Source of the DNA: Acidovorax_G lacteus
GTDB taxonomy: Bacteria > Pseudomonadota > Gammaproteobacteria > Burkholderiales > Burkholderiaceae_C
Direction: 5' to 3'
Length of the DNA: 64,000 nt
Assembly (NCBI RefSeq): GCF_039540375.1
Contig: NZ_BAABEX010000002.1
Span: 1 to 64,000 of the forward strand
Below, piece by piece: positions 16,694 through 25,036 of the stretch (its first letter is position 1; each line of letters starts with the position of its first letter). The notes under the pieces are model-generated. The model saw only the letters and a list, made by a program, of their open reading frames with translations, had not been told where the DNA came from and did no database searches. The translations under genes and the position numbers were made by a program.

Positions 16694-18412
16694 ATGAAAT
16701 TTGAAGAATTGAACCTGGCACCGGCCATTCTGAAGGCTGTGCTCGAACAGGGTTACGAGAGCCCCACCCCCATCCAGGCCCAGGCGATTCCCCTGGTGCT
16801 GCAAGGGCATGACCTGCTGGCTGGTGCGCAAACCGGCACGGGCAAGACCGCCGCCTTCACGCTGCCGCTGCTACAGCGCCTGTCGCAAAGCGCTGTGGCG
16901 CGCAGCAAGTTCGGCGGCAAGGGCGTGCGCGCCCTGGTGCTCACCCCCACCCGCGAACTGGCCGCACAGGTGGAGGAATCGGTGCGCGACTACGGCAAGT
17001 ATCTGGACCTGAGTTCCACCGTCATCTTCGGCGGTGTGGGCATGAACCCTCAGATCGACCGTATCAAGCGCGGCGTGGACGTGCTGGTGGCCACGCCAGG
17101 CCGCCTGCTGGATCTTCAGCAGCAAGGCTTCATGGACTTGTCCACCGTGGAGGTGCTGGTGCTGGACGAGGCCGACCGCATGCTGGACATGGGCTTCATC
17201 CACGACGTCAAGAAGGTGCTGGCCCTGCTGCCGCAAAGCAAGCAGAGCCTGCTGTTCTCGGCCACCTTCAGCGACGAAATCCGCGACCTCGCGGGCACCT
17301 TGCTGCGCAACCCGCAGAGCATCCAGGTCACCCCCCGCAACACCACGGTGCAGCGGATCTCGCAGGTCATTCATCCGGTGGGCCGCGGCAAGAAAAAACA
17401 GGTGCTGCTGCACATCATCCAGGAGCACAACTGGAGCCAGGTGCTGGTGTTCACGCGCACCAAGTTCGGTGCCAACAACGTGGCCGACTTTCTCAGCAAG
17501 AACGGCGTGAGCGCCATGGCGCTGCACGGCAACAAGAGCCAGAGCGCCCGCACACAAGCGCTGGCAGGCTTCAAGAGCGGCGACATCCGCGCCCTGGTGG
17601 CCACCGACATTGCCGCACGCGGCATTGACATCGACGACCTGCCGCACGTGGTGAACTATGAGATTCCCAACGTGCCCGAAGACTACGTGCACCGCATCGG
17701 CCGCACGGGCCGTGCGGGCCGCGAGGGCCATGCCGTCAGCCTGGTGTGCATGGACGAAGAAGGCTTCATGATGGACATCGAGCGCTTCACCAAACAGGAA
17801 ATCCCGGTGCAGGTGCTCGACGGCTTCGGCCCCGAAGCGGGTGAGAAGGCCGAGCCGATTGCCATGGGGCGTCAGACCATCTGGGGCGGCGCAGGCAAAC
17901 CTCCGAGCCGCGAGGTGATGCAGGCCGCGGCCAAGGCCGCCCGCGCTGAAATGATGGAACGCATCCGCACCAACAAGGCAGCCGGTGGTGGCGGCGGCGG
18001 TGGTGGCGGACGATCGGCCCCCAAGGCGGCCGAAAGCCAGGGCGGCCCAGCCCGTTCTGCAGGGCCTCGCAACGGCCCGGGCACTGCGCCGCGTGGCCCT
18101 GCCGCCAATGGCAACCGCGGCGGCCAGGGCGCGGGCAACCGCCATGCCAAGGGTGGCCGCCCGGCGCATGCTTCGGGCGGATCGCGCCTGGACGACCAAC
18201 CCCCGCGCATGAATGCCCACCTCGGCACCCAGGCTGGGCTGAAGATGCAGCCCGACCGCGGCGGTCGCGGCTCCGCGCAGCCCGACCCCATGCGCACCAG
18301 CGTTGACAGCATGGCCGAACGCGGCCGTCGTGGCGGTGGTGGCGGCGGCCGCAGTGGCGGCTTCGGTGGCGGGCGCTCCTCGGGCGGTGGCCGCGGCTCT
18401 TACGGCCGTTGA
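16694..18412 (+). CDS. rhlE: DEAD-box RNA helicase RhlE
   Basis: A 572-residue ATP-dependent RNA helicase for ribosome assembly or RNA turnover. The Q motif, AQTGTGKTAAF (motif I), PTREL (Ia), VLDEADRMLDMGF (II), SAT (III) and HRIGRTGRAGREG (VI) are all present in order. The C-terminal 180 residues are Gly/Arg/Asn-rich (runs of G near residues 434-441 and a GGG-rich end), typical of beta-proteobacterial RhlE and predicted to bind RNA or phase-separate. The start MKFEELNLAP is the family N-terminus. Divergent from ettA. Confidence 0.94.
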   Translation: MKFEELNLAPAILKAVLEQGYESPTPIQAQAIPLVLQGHDLLAGAQTGTGKTAAFTLPLLQRLSQSAVARSKFGGKGVRALVLTPTRELAAQVEESVRDYGKYLDLSSTVIFGGVGMNPQIDRIKRGVDVLVATPGRLLDLQQQGFMDLSTVEVLVLDEADRMLDMGFIHDVKKVLALLPQSKQSLLFSATFSDEIRDLAGTLLRNPQSIQVTPRNTTVQRISQVIHPVGRGKKKQVLLHIIQEHNWSQVLVFTRTKFGANNVADFLSKNGVSAMALHGNKSQSARTQALAGFKSGDIRALVATDIAARGIDIDDLPHVVNYEIPNVPEDYVHRIGRTGRAGREGHAVSLVCMDEEGFMMDIERFTKQEIPVQVLDGFGPEAGEKAEPIAMGRQTIWGGAGKPPSREVMQAAAKAARAEMMERIRTNKAAGGGGGGGGGRSAPKAAESQGGPARSAGPRNGPGTAPRGPAANGNRGGQGAGNRHAKGGRPAHASGGSRLDDQPPRMNAHLGTQAGLKMQPDRGGRGSAQPDPMRTSVDSMAERGRRGGGGGGRSGGFGGGRSSGGGRGSYGR

Positions 18413-18579
18413 GCACCGTCCTGAGCCGATCGCGCTGGCGTGCTACGCCGCGCGACCGGTGCTCACAGGCTGAAACACTTTGCCCCGCCGATGTCACTGG
18501 CATCGCATGACGGGGCACAGGTTCCGCGCACAATCGCCGGATGGCCATGCCGGCCCGTTGTCCTGAGGAATCTGCACCC

Positions 18580-20367
18580 ATGTCCCGCCACCGAGCCCTT
18601 GCCTTCCGCCTGACGCCCTGGCTGCCACGTGCCCTGCCCCCCGCCCAGACGGAAATGCGGGCCGCGGGCGGAGCCGCAGCACTGGCGGCTGTTGCCTTGC
18701 TCGCAGGCTGCACCAGCACCCCACTGCCCCCCTGGCCTGGGGGCCCTGTGCTGGGCAATGTCTCCAAAACCATGCCAAACGCCCCTGCGCCGCGCCCCCA
18801 GCAAGCCGCGGCGTCGGCTCCCCGGCCCTTGCCGCCCGCAGCTGCCCCAAGCCCCAAGGCGCCCCCCGCCGCAGCACCGCAGCCGGTGGTGACCCCGATA
18901 CCCGCCGCTGTGGTTCCCAGCATGGCCGCCAGTGGCGACCCGCTGGCGGCGCGATTCCCGGCGCCAGCCGTCGTCTACCAGACCCCGGGGCTCGCGCCCC
19001 ATCGCCGTGCGCTCACCACCCTAGCGGAGTTGGCCGACTGGATCGCCCGCCTGGGGGCCTTGCCCGAAAACGCTCGCGGCACACGCGCCCATCCCCTTGC
19101 GCTGGGCAACAGCGCGCGGGGGGAGCCCATCGTGGGGGTGCTGATCGGCCGCGTGGCGAACGCGTCCCCGGCTTCGGTCGATGCCACCGGCAAACCCGTG
19201 ATTGCCCTCGTGGGCCAACAGCAGGGCACCGACGGCGCCAGCGCCGAGGCACTGCTGCACCTGGCCCAGGAGTTGGCGCGTGGCGAGTTGGAGCCACTGC
19301 TCGATCGCATCCACGTCCTGCTGGTGCCGCGGGCCAATCCCGATGGCGCAGCCCACAACACTGCGGGCACATCCAGCAGCCCCCCGCTGGACGCCGACCA
19401 TCTGGCGCTGCAGACGCCGGAAGCCCGCGCACTGGCGCGCGTTCTCGGCGACTACCGGGCGGCCGTGCTGGTCGAGAGCCGGGAATACGATGCGTCCCAA
19501 CCGTACCTGGAGCCCTGGTCGCTGGTGGGCCGCGCCGATGCCCTCGTGCAATACGCAAGCCCGGCCAACTACCCCGAGTTTCTGCGCAAAGCTGCCGCCG
19601 AGTGGTTTGCGCCCGCGCTGCAGCAGGGCCTGCAGGCAGAACGCCTGAGCAGCGACCCGTTTCACCGGCTGACCGGTGCCACGCCGCAGGCCCCTCTGGA
19701 CTCCGACCATCTCAACCCAGCCCGGCTTGCCAACGCGCAGGCGCTGCGCAACAGCATCGGGCTGGTGGTGGCCAGCCGACGTACCGCTGACCCGATGCAA
19801 GACCTGCAGCGGCGCGTACACACCCAGGTCGTTGCGCTCACAGCCGTGCTGCGGCAGGCGGCGGAGCGCGCAGCATCACTCGAACAGGTGCGCACCTTCG
19901 TTGCGCGTGAGACCAGCGCCCAAGCCTGCCGTGAGCCGGCCGTGCTGCGGGCCGAGGCCCGGCGCGAGCGCCGCGACCTCACGCTGCTGGACCCGCGCAC
20001 CGGGGCAGAGCAGACGGTGTCGGTGGAATGGGACAACGGTCTTGCACCACAGGCCCGAGAGACCCGCACCCGTCCCTGCGGCTATTGGCTGGCGGCCGAC
20101 AACCTGCGCGCCGTGGAACAGCTGCGCGCCCTGGGGCTGCCGGTGCTGCGCATCGCAGAGCCCGGGTCGGTGCTCAGTGAAGGCAACGGCCTGCAGCGCC
20201 GCGCCATCGACACCCCGGCCGGCAGCTATTACGCCCCGCTGAACCACGGCTTGGCTCTGCTCACCATGGCCGCCGTCGAACCGGTGGGTGATGCGCCGGG
20301 CAACGCCCCTGCCGGTGTGGCTCGCGTGCTCAGCCCTCCGGCGCTGGTGTTCGACGAAGCGCCCTGA
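18580..20367 (+). CDS. M14 carboxypeptidase-like lipoprotein with substituted zinc ligands
   Basis: A 595-residue exported protein. A lipobox LLAGC (Cys about residue 44) follows a hydrophobic stretch; an internal ATG at 18655 would give a more standard signal peptide. A Pro/Ala-rich linker (about 48-110) leads to an M14-like domain. The fold landmarks PVIALVGQQ, RANPDG and the ADALVQYASPANYPEF block are present. At the three zinc-ligand positions, however, I read Q215 (usual His), D218 (usual Glu) and R301 (usual His in a DAHE-like motif). This suggests an inactive or altered enzyme. The start at 18580 has a GAGGAA site. Confidence 0.7.
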   Translation: MSRHRALAFRLTPWLPRALPPAQTEMRAAGGAAALAAVALLAGCTSTPLPPWPGGPVLGNVSKTMPNAPAPRPQQAAASAPRPLPPAAAPSPKAPPAAAPQPVVTPIPAAVVPSMAASGDPLAARFPAPAVVYQTPGLAPHRRALTTLAELADWIARLGALPENARGTRAHPLALGNSARGEPIVGVLIGRVANASPASVDATGKPVIALVGQQQGTDGASAEALLHLAQELARGELEPLLDRIHVLLVPRANPDGAAHNTAGTSSSPPLDADHLALQTPEARALARVLGDYRAAVLVESREYDASQPYLEPWSLVGRADALVQYASPANYPEFLRKAAAEWFAPALQQGLQAERLSSDPFHRLTGATPQAPLDSDHLNPARLANAQALRNSIGLVVASRRTADPMQDLQRRVHTQVVALTAVLRQAAERAASLEQVRTFVARETSAQACREPAVLRAEARRERRDLTLLDPRTGAEQTVSVEWDNGLAPQARETRTRPCGYWLAADNLRAVEQLRALGLPVLRIAEPGSVLSEGNGLQRRAIDTPAGSYYAPLNHGLALLTMAAVEPVGDAPGNAPAGVARVLSPPALVFDEAP

Positions 20368-20502
20368 CGGGGTGAATACGGCCTGATCCCCGCGCACGCC
20401 CGGCCTTCGGAGCACCGCCAGCACCGCCCAGGGCCGCCATTGGTGCAGCATGGAGCGGGCACGTGCGCCGTCTTGCAAGTCTTACTTGCTATCAATTTAT
20501 GA

Positions 20503-20535
20503 GCTGCTCGTGCTTGATTCATAAGCACGAGCAGC
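20503..20535. repeat. 13-bp perfect hairpin in intergenic DNA
   Basis: GCTGCTCGTGCTT (20503-20515) and its exact complement AAGCACGAGCAGC (20523-20535) flank a 7-nt loop. It is preceded by an AT-rich TTGCTATCAATTTATGA tract and looks like the dispersed AT-rich/GC-hairpin elements common in Comamonadaceae intergenic DNA. It may terminate the M14-like transcript, although no T-run follows. The rest of 20368-20661 holds no gene that I can support. Confidence 0.55.
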
Positions 20536-20661
20536 CCAAAACGTCTCAAACCCTTCGCACAGGCATTAAGGCTTCTGAAAGACGCCTGGCCCGCGCTACC
20601 AACGCCCCACGGAACGCGTTCGAAGGGACCAAGGGGCGCGAGAACACCGCACGAGGCCGCA

Positions 20662-20733
20662 AAAAAACCCGCAACGCCAAGCAGCGTGCGGGTTTCGAGA
20701 GGCGGTGAGCCTTGGTGAGATGAAGTTTTGGCC
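20662..20733. repeat. attL: left copy of the 72-bp direct repeat bounding the island
   Basis: This 72-bp stretch matches 44891-44962 with a single difference (G at 20676, A at 44905). It contains a copy of the tRNA-Arg terminator hairpin (arms 20665-20673 and 20687-20695, T-run on the minus strand) and ends in TGGCC, the complement of the tRNA 3' end. Homology stops abruptly after it. This is the pattern left by site-specific integration at the 3' side of the tRNA-Arg gene. Confidence 0.88.
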
Positions 20734-20799
20734 CCCGGAGGAGTTCACACAACGCCACGAAAGCCCCGTAGATACTGGATTTAGGCATTTAGAAAAACA

Positions 20800-20823
20800 A
20801 AAGTACCATCAAAAGTACCATCA
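20800..20823. repeat. Two tandem 12-bp repeats near attL, candidate integrase arm sites
   Basis: AAAGTACCATCA occurs twice head-to-tail (20800-20811, 20812-20823). The complement TGATGGTACTTT shares TG(A/T)TGGTA with the TGTTGGTAT half-sites upstream of the integrase at the other end of the element. Short repeats inside att regions are typical arm-type sites for tyrosine recombinases or excisionases. 20734-21065 otherwise contains no gene, only a candidate hsdM promoter. Confidence 0.45.
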
Positions 20824-21010
20824 TTTGCCGCCGCTTCATCGGTGTGGCGTTGATCAGACGATGTGACACGTTCTGCGCAGCAATGATTGTTCGAGCGGTC
20901 TCCGACGGGGCCAGCCCCCTACTTCGCCATCGAAGGTCGCACAGAACGGCCCGGCGCGACCGCCGTAGTATCCCAACTCGTTAAGCGCGCACCGTCAGAC
21001 CATTCTTTCA

Positions 21011-21038
21011 TTGGCGCCTCCACGCGCTTGTGAATAAT
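21011..21038 (+). promoter_or_regulatory. Candidate promoter of the hsdM operon
   Basis: TTGGCG (21011-21016) and AATAAT (21033-21038) are separated by 16 bp, with TG just upstream of the -10. A start near 21045 would leave a leader of about 20 nt before the hsdM ATG. No operator is recognised. Confidence 0.4.
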
Positions 21039-21065
21039 GCAGCGGCCGCTTTCCGTTGCTTTTAC

Positions 21066-22616
21066 ATGCTCGACGACATCAAAAAAACCCTCTGGGCCAC
21101 CGCCGACAAGCTGCGCGCCAACATGGACGCCGCTGAATACAAGCACCTCGTGCTCGGCCTCATCTTCGTCAAATACATCTCTGACACCTTCGCCGCCCGC
21201 CGTGCTGAGCTGACGGCCCGTCTGACCAACCCCGACGACGAATACTTCTACGGCGACGCCGACCCCGCAGACATTGAGGCCGAGCTGGAAGACCGCGACT
21301 ACTACAAAGAGGTCAACGTCTTCTGGGTGCCCGAAGGTGCGCGGTGGGAGGCGCTGCGCAACGCCGCCAAGCAGCCCGACATTGGCAAGCGCATTGACGA
21401 CGCCCTCACGCTGATCGAGGCCGAGAACCCCAAGCTCAAAGGCATCCTCGACAAGCGCTATGCCCGTGCGCAACTGCCCGACGGCAAGCTGGGCGAGCTG
21501 GTTGATCTGGTTTCCACCATCGGCTTTGGCGAAGACGCCGCCATTGCGCGCGATGTGCTGGGCCAGGTGTACGAATACTTTCTGGGCATGTTCGCCAGTG
21601 CCGAGGGCAAGCGGGGTGGGCAGTTCTACACGCCTGCCAGCATCGTCAAAACCCTGGTCGCCATCCTGTCCCCGCACGAAGGCAAGGTGTACGACCCGTG
21701 CTGCGGCTCAGGCGGCATGTTTGTGCAGAGTGAGAAATTCATCGAAGCCCACGGCGGCAAGCTGGGCGATGTGAGCATCTACGGCCAAGAGGCCAACCCC
21801 ACCACCTGGCGCCTGGCCGCCATGAACCTGGCCATTCGCGGCATCGACTACAACCTGGGCCGCGAGCCTGCCGACACCTTTACCCACAACCAGCACCCCG
21901 ACCTGCGGGCTGACTACATCCTGGCCAACCCGCCTTTCAACATCAGCGACTGGTGGCACGGCAGCTTGGAAGGCGACCCGCGCTGGGAATACGGCGACCC
22001 ACCCCACGGCAACGCCAACTACGCCTGGTTGCAGCACATGCTGCACCACTTAAAGCCCACGGGCCGCGCTGGCATCGTGCTGGCCAATGGCTCCATGAGT
22101 TCCAGCCAGAACAACGAGGGCGTGATCCGCGCTGCCATGGTCGATGCCGACGTGGTCGAAATCATGGTGGCCCTGCCCGGCCAGTTGTTCTTCAACACCC
22201 AAATCCCCGCCTGCCTGTGGTTCCTGGCCAAGCAGAAAAAGCGCAAGGGCGAGGTGCTGTTCATCGACGCCCGCAAGCAGGGCCGCATGATCAGCCGCGT
22301 ACAGGCCGAGCTGACCGACGACACCATCGCCCGCATCGAAGCCGTGGTGGCCGCCTGGCGCGGCGAGCCGGGCGCAGGCAGCTATGAAGACGTAAAAGGC
22401 TTTTGCCGCAGCGTGCCCCTGGCCGAGATCGCCCAGCACGGCCATGTGCTCACCCCGGGCCGCTACGTGGGCGCGGAAGAAGTGGAAGACGACGACGAAG
22501 CCTTTGCCGACAAGATGCAAAAGCTCACCGAAAAGCTGGGCGAGCAGATGGCAAAGGGTGCGGAGCTGGATGCGGTGATACGGGCGAAGTTGGGGGGGCT
22601 GGGGTATGAGTTCTGA
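21066..22616 (+). CDS. hsdM: Type I restriction-modification DNA methyltransferase subunit
   Basis: A 516-residue N6-adenine methyltransferase that modifies DNA with HsdS and, with HsdR, forms the type I restriction complex. The N-terminal helical HsdM domain (1-165) precedes the SAM-binding domain. Motif I is DPCCGSGG (210-217) and the catalytic motif IV is NPPF (288-291). The ATG at 21066 gives the family-like MLDDIKKTLWATADKLR start; a GTG at 21030 would add 12 residues. No strong ribosome site is seen. The stop overlaps the hsdS start by 11 bp. First gene of a defence operon. Confidence 0.93.
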   Translation: MLDDIKKTLWATADKLRANMDAAEYKHLVLGLIFVKYISDTFAARRAELTARLTNPDDEYFYGDADPADIEAELEDRDYYKEVNVFWVPEGARWEALRNAAKQPDIGKRIDDALTLIEAENPKLKGILDKRYARAQLPDGKLGELVDLVSTIGFGEDAAIARDVLGQVYEYFLGMFASAEGKRGGQFYTPASIVKTLVAILSPHEGKVYDPCCGSGGMFVQSEKFIEAHGGKLGDVSIYGQEANPTTWRLAAMNLAIRGIDYNLGREPADTFTHNQHPDLRADYILANPPFNISDWWHGSLEGDPRWEYGDPPHGNANYAWLQHMLHHLKPTGRAGIVLANGSMSSSQNNEGVIRAAMVDADVVEIMVALPGQLFFNTQIPACLWFLAKQKKRKGEVLFIDARKQGRMISRVQAELTDDTIARIEAVVAAWRGEPGAGSYEDVKGFCRSVPLAEIAQHGHVLTPGRYVGAEEVEDDDEAFADKMQKLTEKLGEQMAKGAELDAVIRAKLGGLGYEF

Positions 22617-23949
22617 GATATCCCCGTTCTTTCAAACAGTCCCTTGTAGTTCGTACTGCTTGCGTGTTGCGGATGGGACTCATGACAGCCCAAAGGAATC
22701 TCCAAAAGGCAAATTGCTCGTCACATCAAAAAACGTAAAGGACGGACGACTCGTTATGGAGTCTGCCTATCTGATTTCTGACGAGGACTACGCCGAGATC
22801 AACCGGCGTAGCAAGGTAGATCAATGGGATTTGCTGTTGACGATGATCGGCACAGTGGGTGAGGTCTGCATCGTTGAGCAGACGGAACCATTATTCGCTA
22901 TCAAGAACGTTGGCCTATTGAAGTGTGGGTCAGAACTCAGAGCGAAGTGGCTCTACTATTTTTTGCGATCGCCTCAAGGCCAAGCTCTCATCGAGCAACG
23001 GAAAAAAGGCTCAACACAGCAGTACATCTCGCTGACGGAAATTCGGAACTTTCCTGTTTCGTATCCAGTCGATGAAGAGGAGATGCGAGCAGCGGTTTCG
23101 TTACTGTCAATGCTTGACGACCGCATCACCCTCTTGCGCGAAACCAACGCCACCCTCGAAGCCATCGCCCAGGCCCTGTTCAAGTCCTGGTTCGTCGATT
23201 TCGACCCCGTGCGCGCCAAGATGGAAGGCCGCACGCCCGAAGGCATGGATGAGGCTACTGCGGCGCTGTTTCCCGATGGGTTTGAAACGTCGGAGTTGGG
23301 GGTGGTGCCGAGGGGGTGGCGGGTGATGCCCGTTGGCGATGCCATTGAGGCGGTTGGGGGCGCTACCCCAGACACCAAAAATGAAGCGTTCTGGGACCCT
23401 CCCACCCATTGCTGGACATCGCCGAAGGATCTGTCTGGCATTGCAGCACCTGTGCTGCTCGATACAGAGCGAAAGATCAGCGGGCAAGGGCTGGCAAAGA
23501 TTGGCTCAGGCCTTCTGCCGCCTGGCACGCTGTTGATGTCGTCACGGGCACCCATTGGCTATCTTGCACTGGCCCAAGTGCCGCTGGCGATCAATCAAGG
23601 CTATATCGCCATGCTGCCCGGTCGTTTGCTGCCACCGCTCTACATGTACTTCTGGTGCCGTCAGAACATGGACAACATCAAAGGCAGAGCCAACGGATCT
23701 ACTTTCATGGAGATCAGCAAGAAGGCATTCCGCCCCATTCCAGCCTTGGTGCCCACCAACGGTCTGGTGATTGCATTCACAGAGGCTGCGGAAGCGCTGT
23801 TTGCACGCTTGACCGCAAACGAACAGCAAGCCCAAACCCTCTCCACCCTCCGCGACACCCTGCTCCCCCGCCTGATCTCCGGCCAGCTGCGCCTGCCTGA
23901 AGCACAGGCCGCCACCGAGGCTGCTTTAGGCGGTCCATTGCAGGCATGA
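22606..23949 (+). CDS. hsdS: Type I restriction-modification specificity subunit
   Basis: A 447-residue DNA-recognition subunit. It has two target-recognition domains (about 1-165 and 230-400), each followed by a helical spacer; LDDRITLLRETNATLEAIAQ (about 168-190) and the SWFVDFDPVRAKMEG stretch are conserved HsdS sequence. The first recognition domain has visibly lower G/C than the rest, as expected for domain exchange by recombination. It overlaps hsdM by 11 bp and the next ORF by 4 bp. The target sequence cannot be deduced. Confidence 0.92.
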   Translation: MSSEISPFFQTVPCSSYCLRVADGTHDSPKESPKGKLLVTSKNVKDGRLVMESAYLISDEDYAEINRRSKVDQWDLLLTMIGTVGEVCIVEQTEPLFAIKNVGLLKCGSELRAKWLYYFLRSPQGQALIEQRKKGSTQQYISLTEIRNFPVSYPVDEEEMRAAVSLLSMLDDRITLLRETNATLEAIAQALFKSWFVDFDPVRAKMEGRTPEGMDEATAALFPDGFETSELGVVPRGWRVMPVGDAIEAVGGATPDTKNEAFWDPPTHCWTSPKDLSGIAAPVLLDTERKISGQGLAKIGSGLLPPGTLLMSSRAPIGYLALAQVPLAINQGYIAMLPGRLLPPLYMYFWCRQNMDNIKGRANGSTFMEISKKAFRPIPALVPTNGLVIAFTEAAEALFARLTANEQQAQTLSTLRDTLLPRLISGQLRLPEAQAATEAALGGPLQA

Positions 23950-24767
23950 CGGAATTGGCCGGAGGCACTGCGTCACCAGTGTGGGACATGTCACGCACCC
24001 GTGAACTGGTGCGCGCACGGTGGGGCGATCAGGAGTTAGAGGCCTTGCGCCCCGTACTCCGAGCAGTGACCGCCCGGCTTATCCATGCGCGTATTCATTT
24101 TCAGGACTACCAGCGGTTGGTGGATGAACACCTGCGCCAGCCCCTGGAAGCGGGCACGCCCTGGTGGGATCTGATGTGGATGGATGAAGAGAAGGGCATC
24201 GGCGCCAGCAACTACTTCTTCGTAGCCGCTGAGGGCTATGTGTATGCCAGCGTGCAAGCGCAGCATGCGATTGCAGACAATCTGGCGCATGTCCTGTACT
24301 ACAGCCTCGGGTGGAACGTGGACCAACGAATCCCCTTGGGCAAGGTGTCGCTGGGCACGGTATGCGCCCAATTGGCGCGAGAAGCGACAACGGTGCCAGA
24401 ACTCGCCCCAATCCAGCAGGCCTTAGCGGCGTTGAGCTCAGCCCCCGCATACCAAGCGCTCGCGGATGTGACGAACCACATCAAACACCATGGCGGCCTG
24501 CCAGTCAGGGTGGGATGGAGCGTGTCTGAGCGAACGCCGTTTGAGGTGCTGTTGAGCGCTTTTTCACGCAAGCAACAAGCGCAGCCGCCACGGGAGATTG
24601 CTGCGTTTCTGGACGAGACCTACGACACCATGAGCCGCGCGGTAGTGACTACGGGTCTGGCCTTGAATGAATGGCTAGAGAGCAGCGTCGCCTCAACGCC
24701 TCCGCGCAATCGCCCCCTCCCGGATTCGGAGCCGGGCGGACAAGTGCTGCATCCAAATGACCCATAA
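23946..24767 (+). CDS. Uncharacterised protein in the defence operon, possibly HEPN-like
   Basis: A 273-residue soluble, mostly helical protein with no signal peptide or membrane segment. It starts inside the hsdS stop (ATGA), so it is translationally coupled. The centre contains ADVTNHIKHHGG (about 173-184); this H-rich helix end is reminiscent of HEPN families in which a polar residue and His form an RNase site, but the Rx4-6H motif is not clearly present. I do not recognise the family with confidence. Its place between hsdS and mcrB suggests a defence accessory (nuclease, regulator or toxin). Confidence 0.65.
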   Translation: MTELAGGTASPVWDMSRTRELVRARWGDQELEALRPVLRAVTARLIHARIHFQDYQRLVDEHLRQPLEAGTPWWDLMWMDEEKGIGASNYFFVAAEGYVYASVQAQHAIADNLAHVLYYSLGWNVDQRIPLGKVSLGTVCAQLAREATTVPELAPIQQALAALSSAPAYQALADVTNHIKHHGGLPVRVGWSVSERTPFEVLLSAFSRKQQAQPPREIAAFLDETYDTMSRAVVTTGLALNEWLESSVASTPPRNRPLPDSEPGGQVLHPNDP

Positions 24768-24928
24768 GTGCGGGTGTGGGATGTACTAAATCAACGACGC
24801 GCTGTTAGCTGAGCCGGTGAATTGTCGATGGCATCGACACATCTTCTGAATGCGTCGATTTTTGATTGAAGAACAAATATGTTTGAGACTCGTGTCGATG
24901 ATGTGAACACCATCACCCGCTACAAAAA

Positions 24929-25000
24929 CGCTCCTTTTTTTATAGCTTTTAGCACCTACCGGTCAAGCACGAGAGGCACTTTTCGCCCAAATACTAAGCC
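24929..25000. repeat. AT-rich intergenic tract resembling a dispersed repeat
   Basis: The tract contains CTTTTTTTATAGC, then AGCACC and CAAGCACGAG, echoing the TGATAGC/AAGCAC pattern at 20488-20540 and 7081-7135. It lies in the 269-bp gap before mcrB together with a small palindrome GTCGATG-G-CATCGAC. The gap probably carries a separate mcrB promoter, but no box pair is convincing. Confidence 0.3.
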
Positions 25001-25036
25001 TCCACGGGCGGCGCGACGCTCAAGGAGTCAGGGCTG

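Noticed and set aside
18411..18464. Long-loop inverted repeat (GAGCACCG / CGGTGCTC) after rhlE as a terminator
   Set aside because: The loop is 38 nt and no T-run follows; an inner GGCGT/ACGCC hairpin exists, but the evidence is too weak to call.
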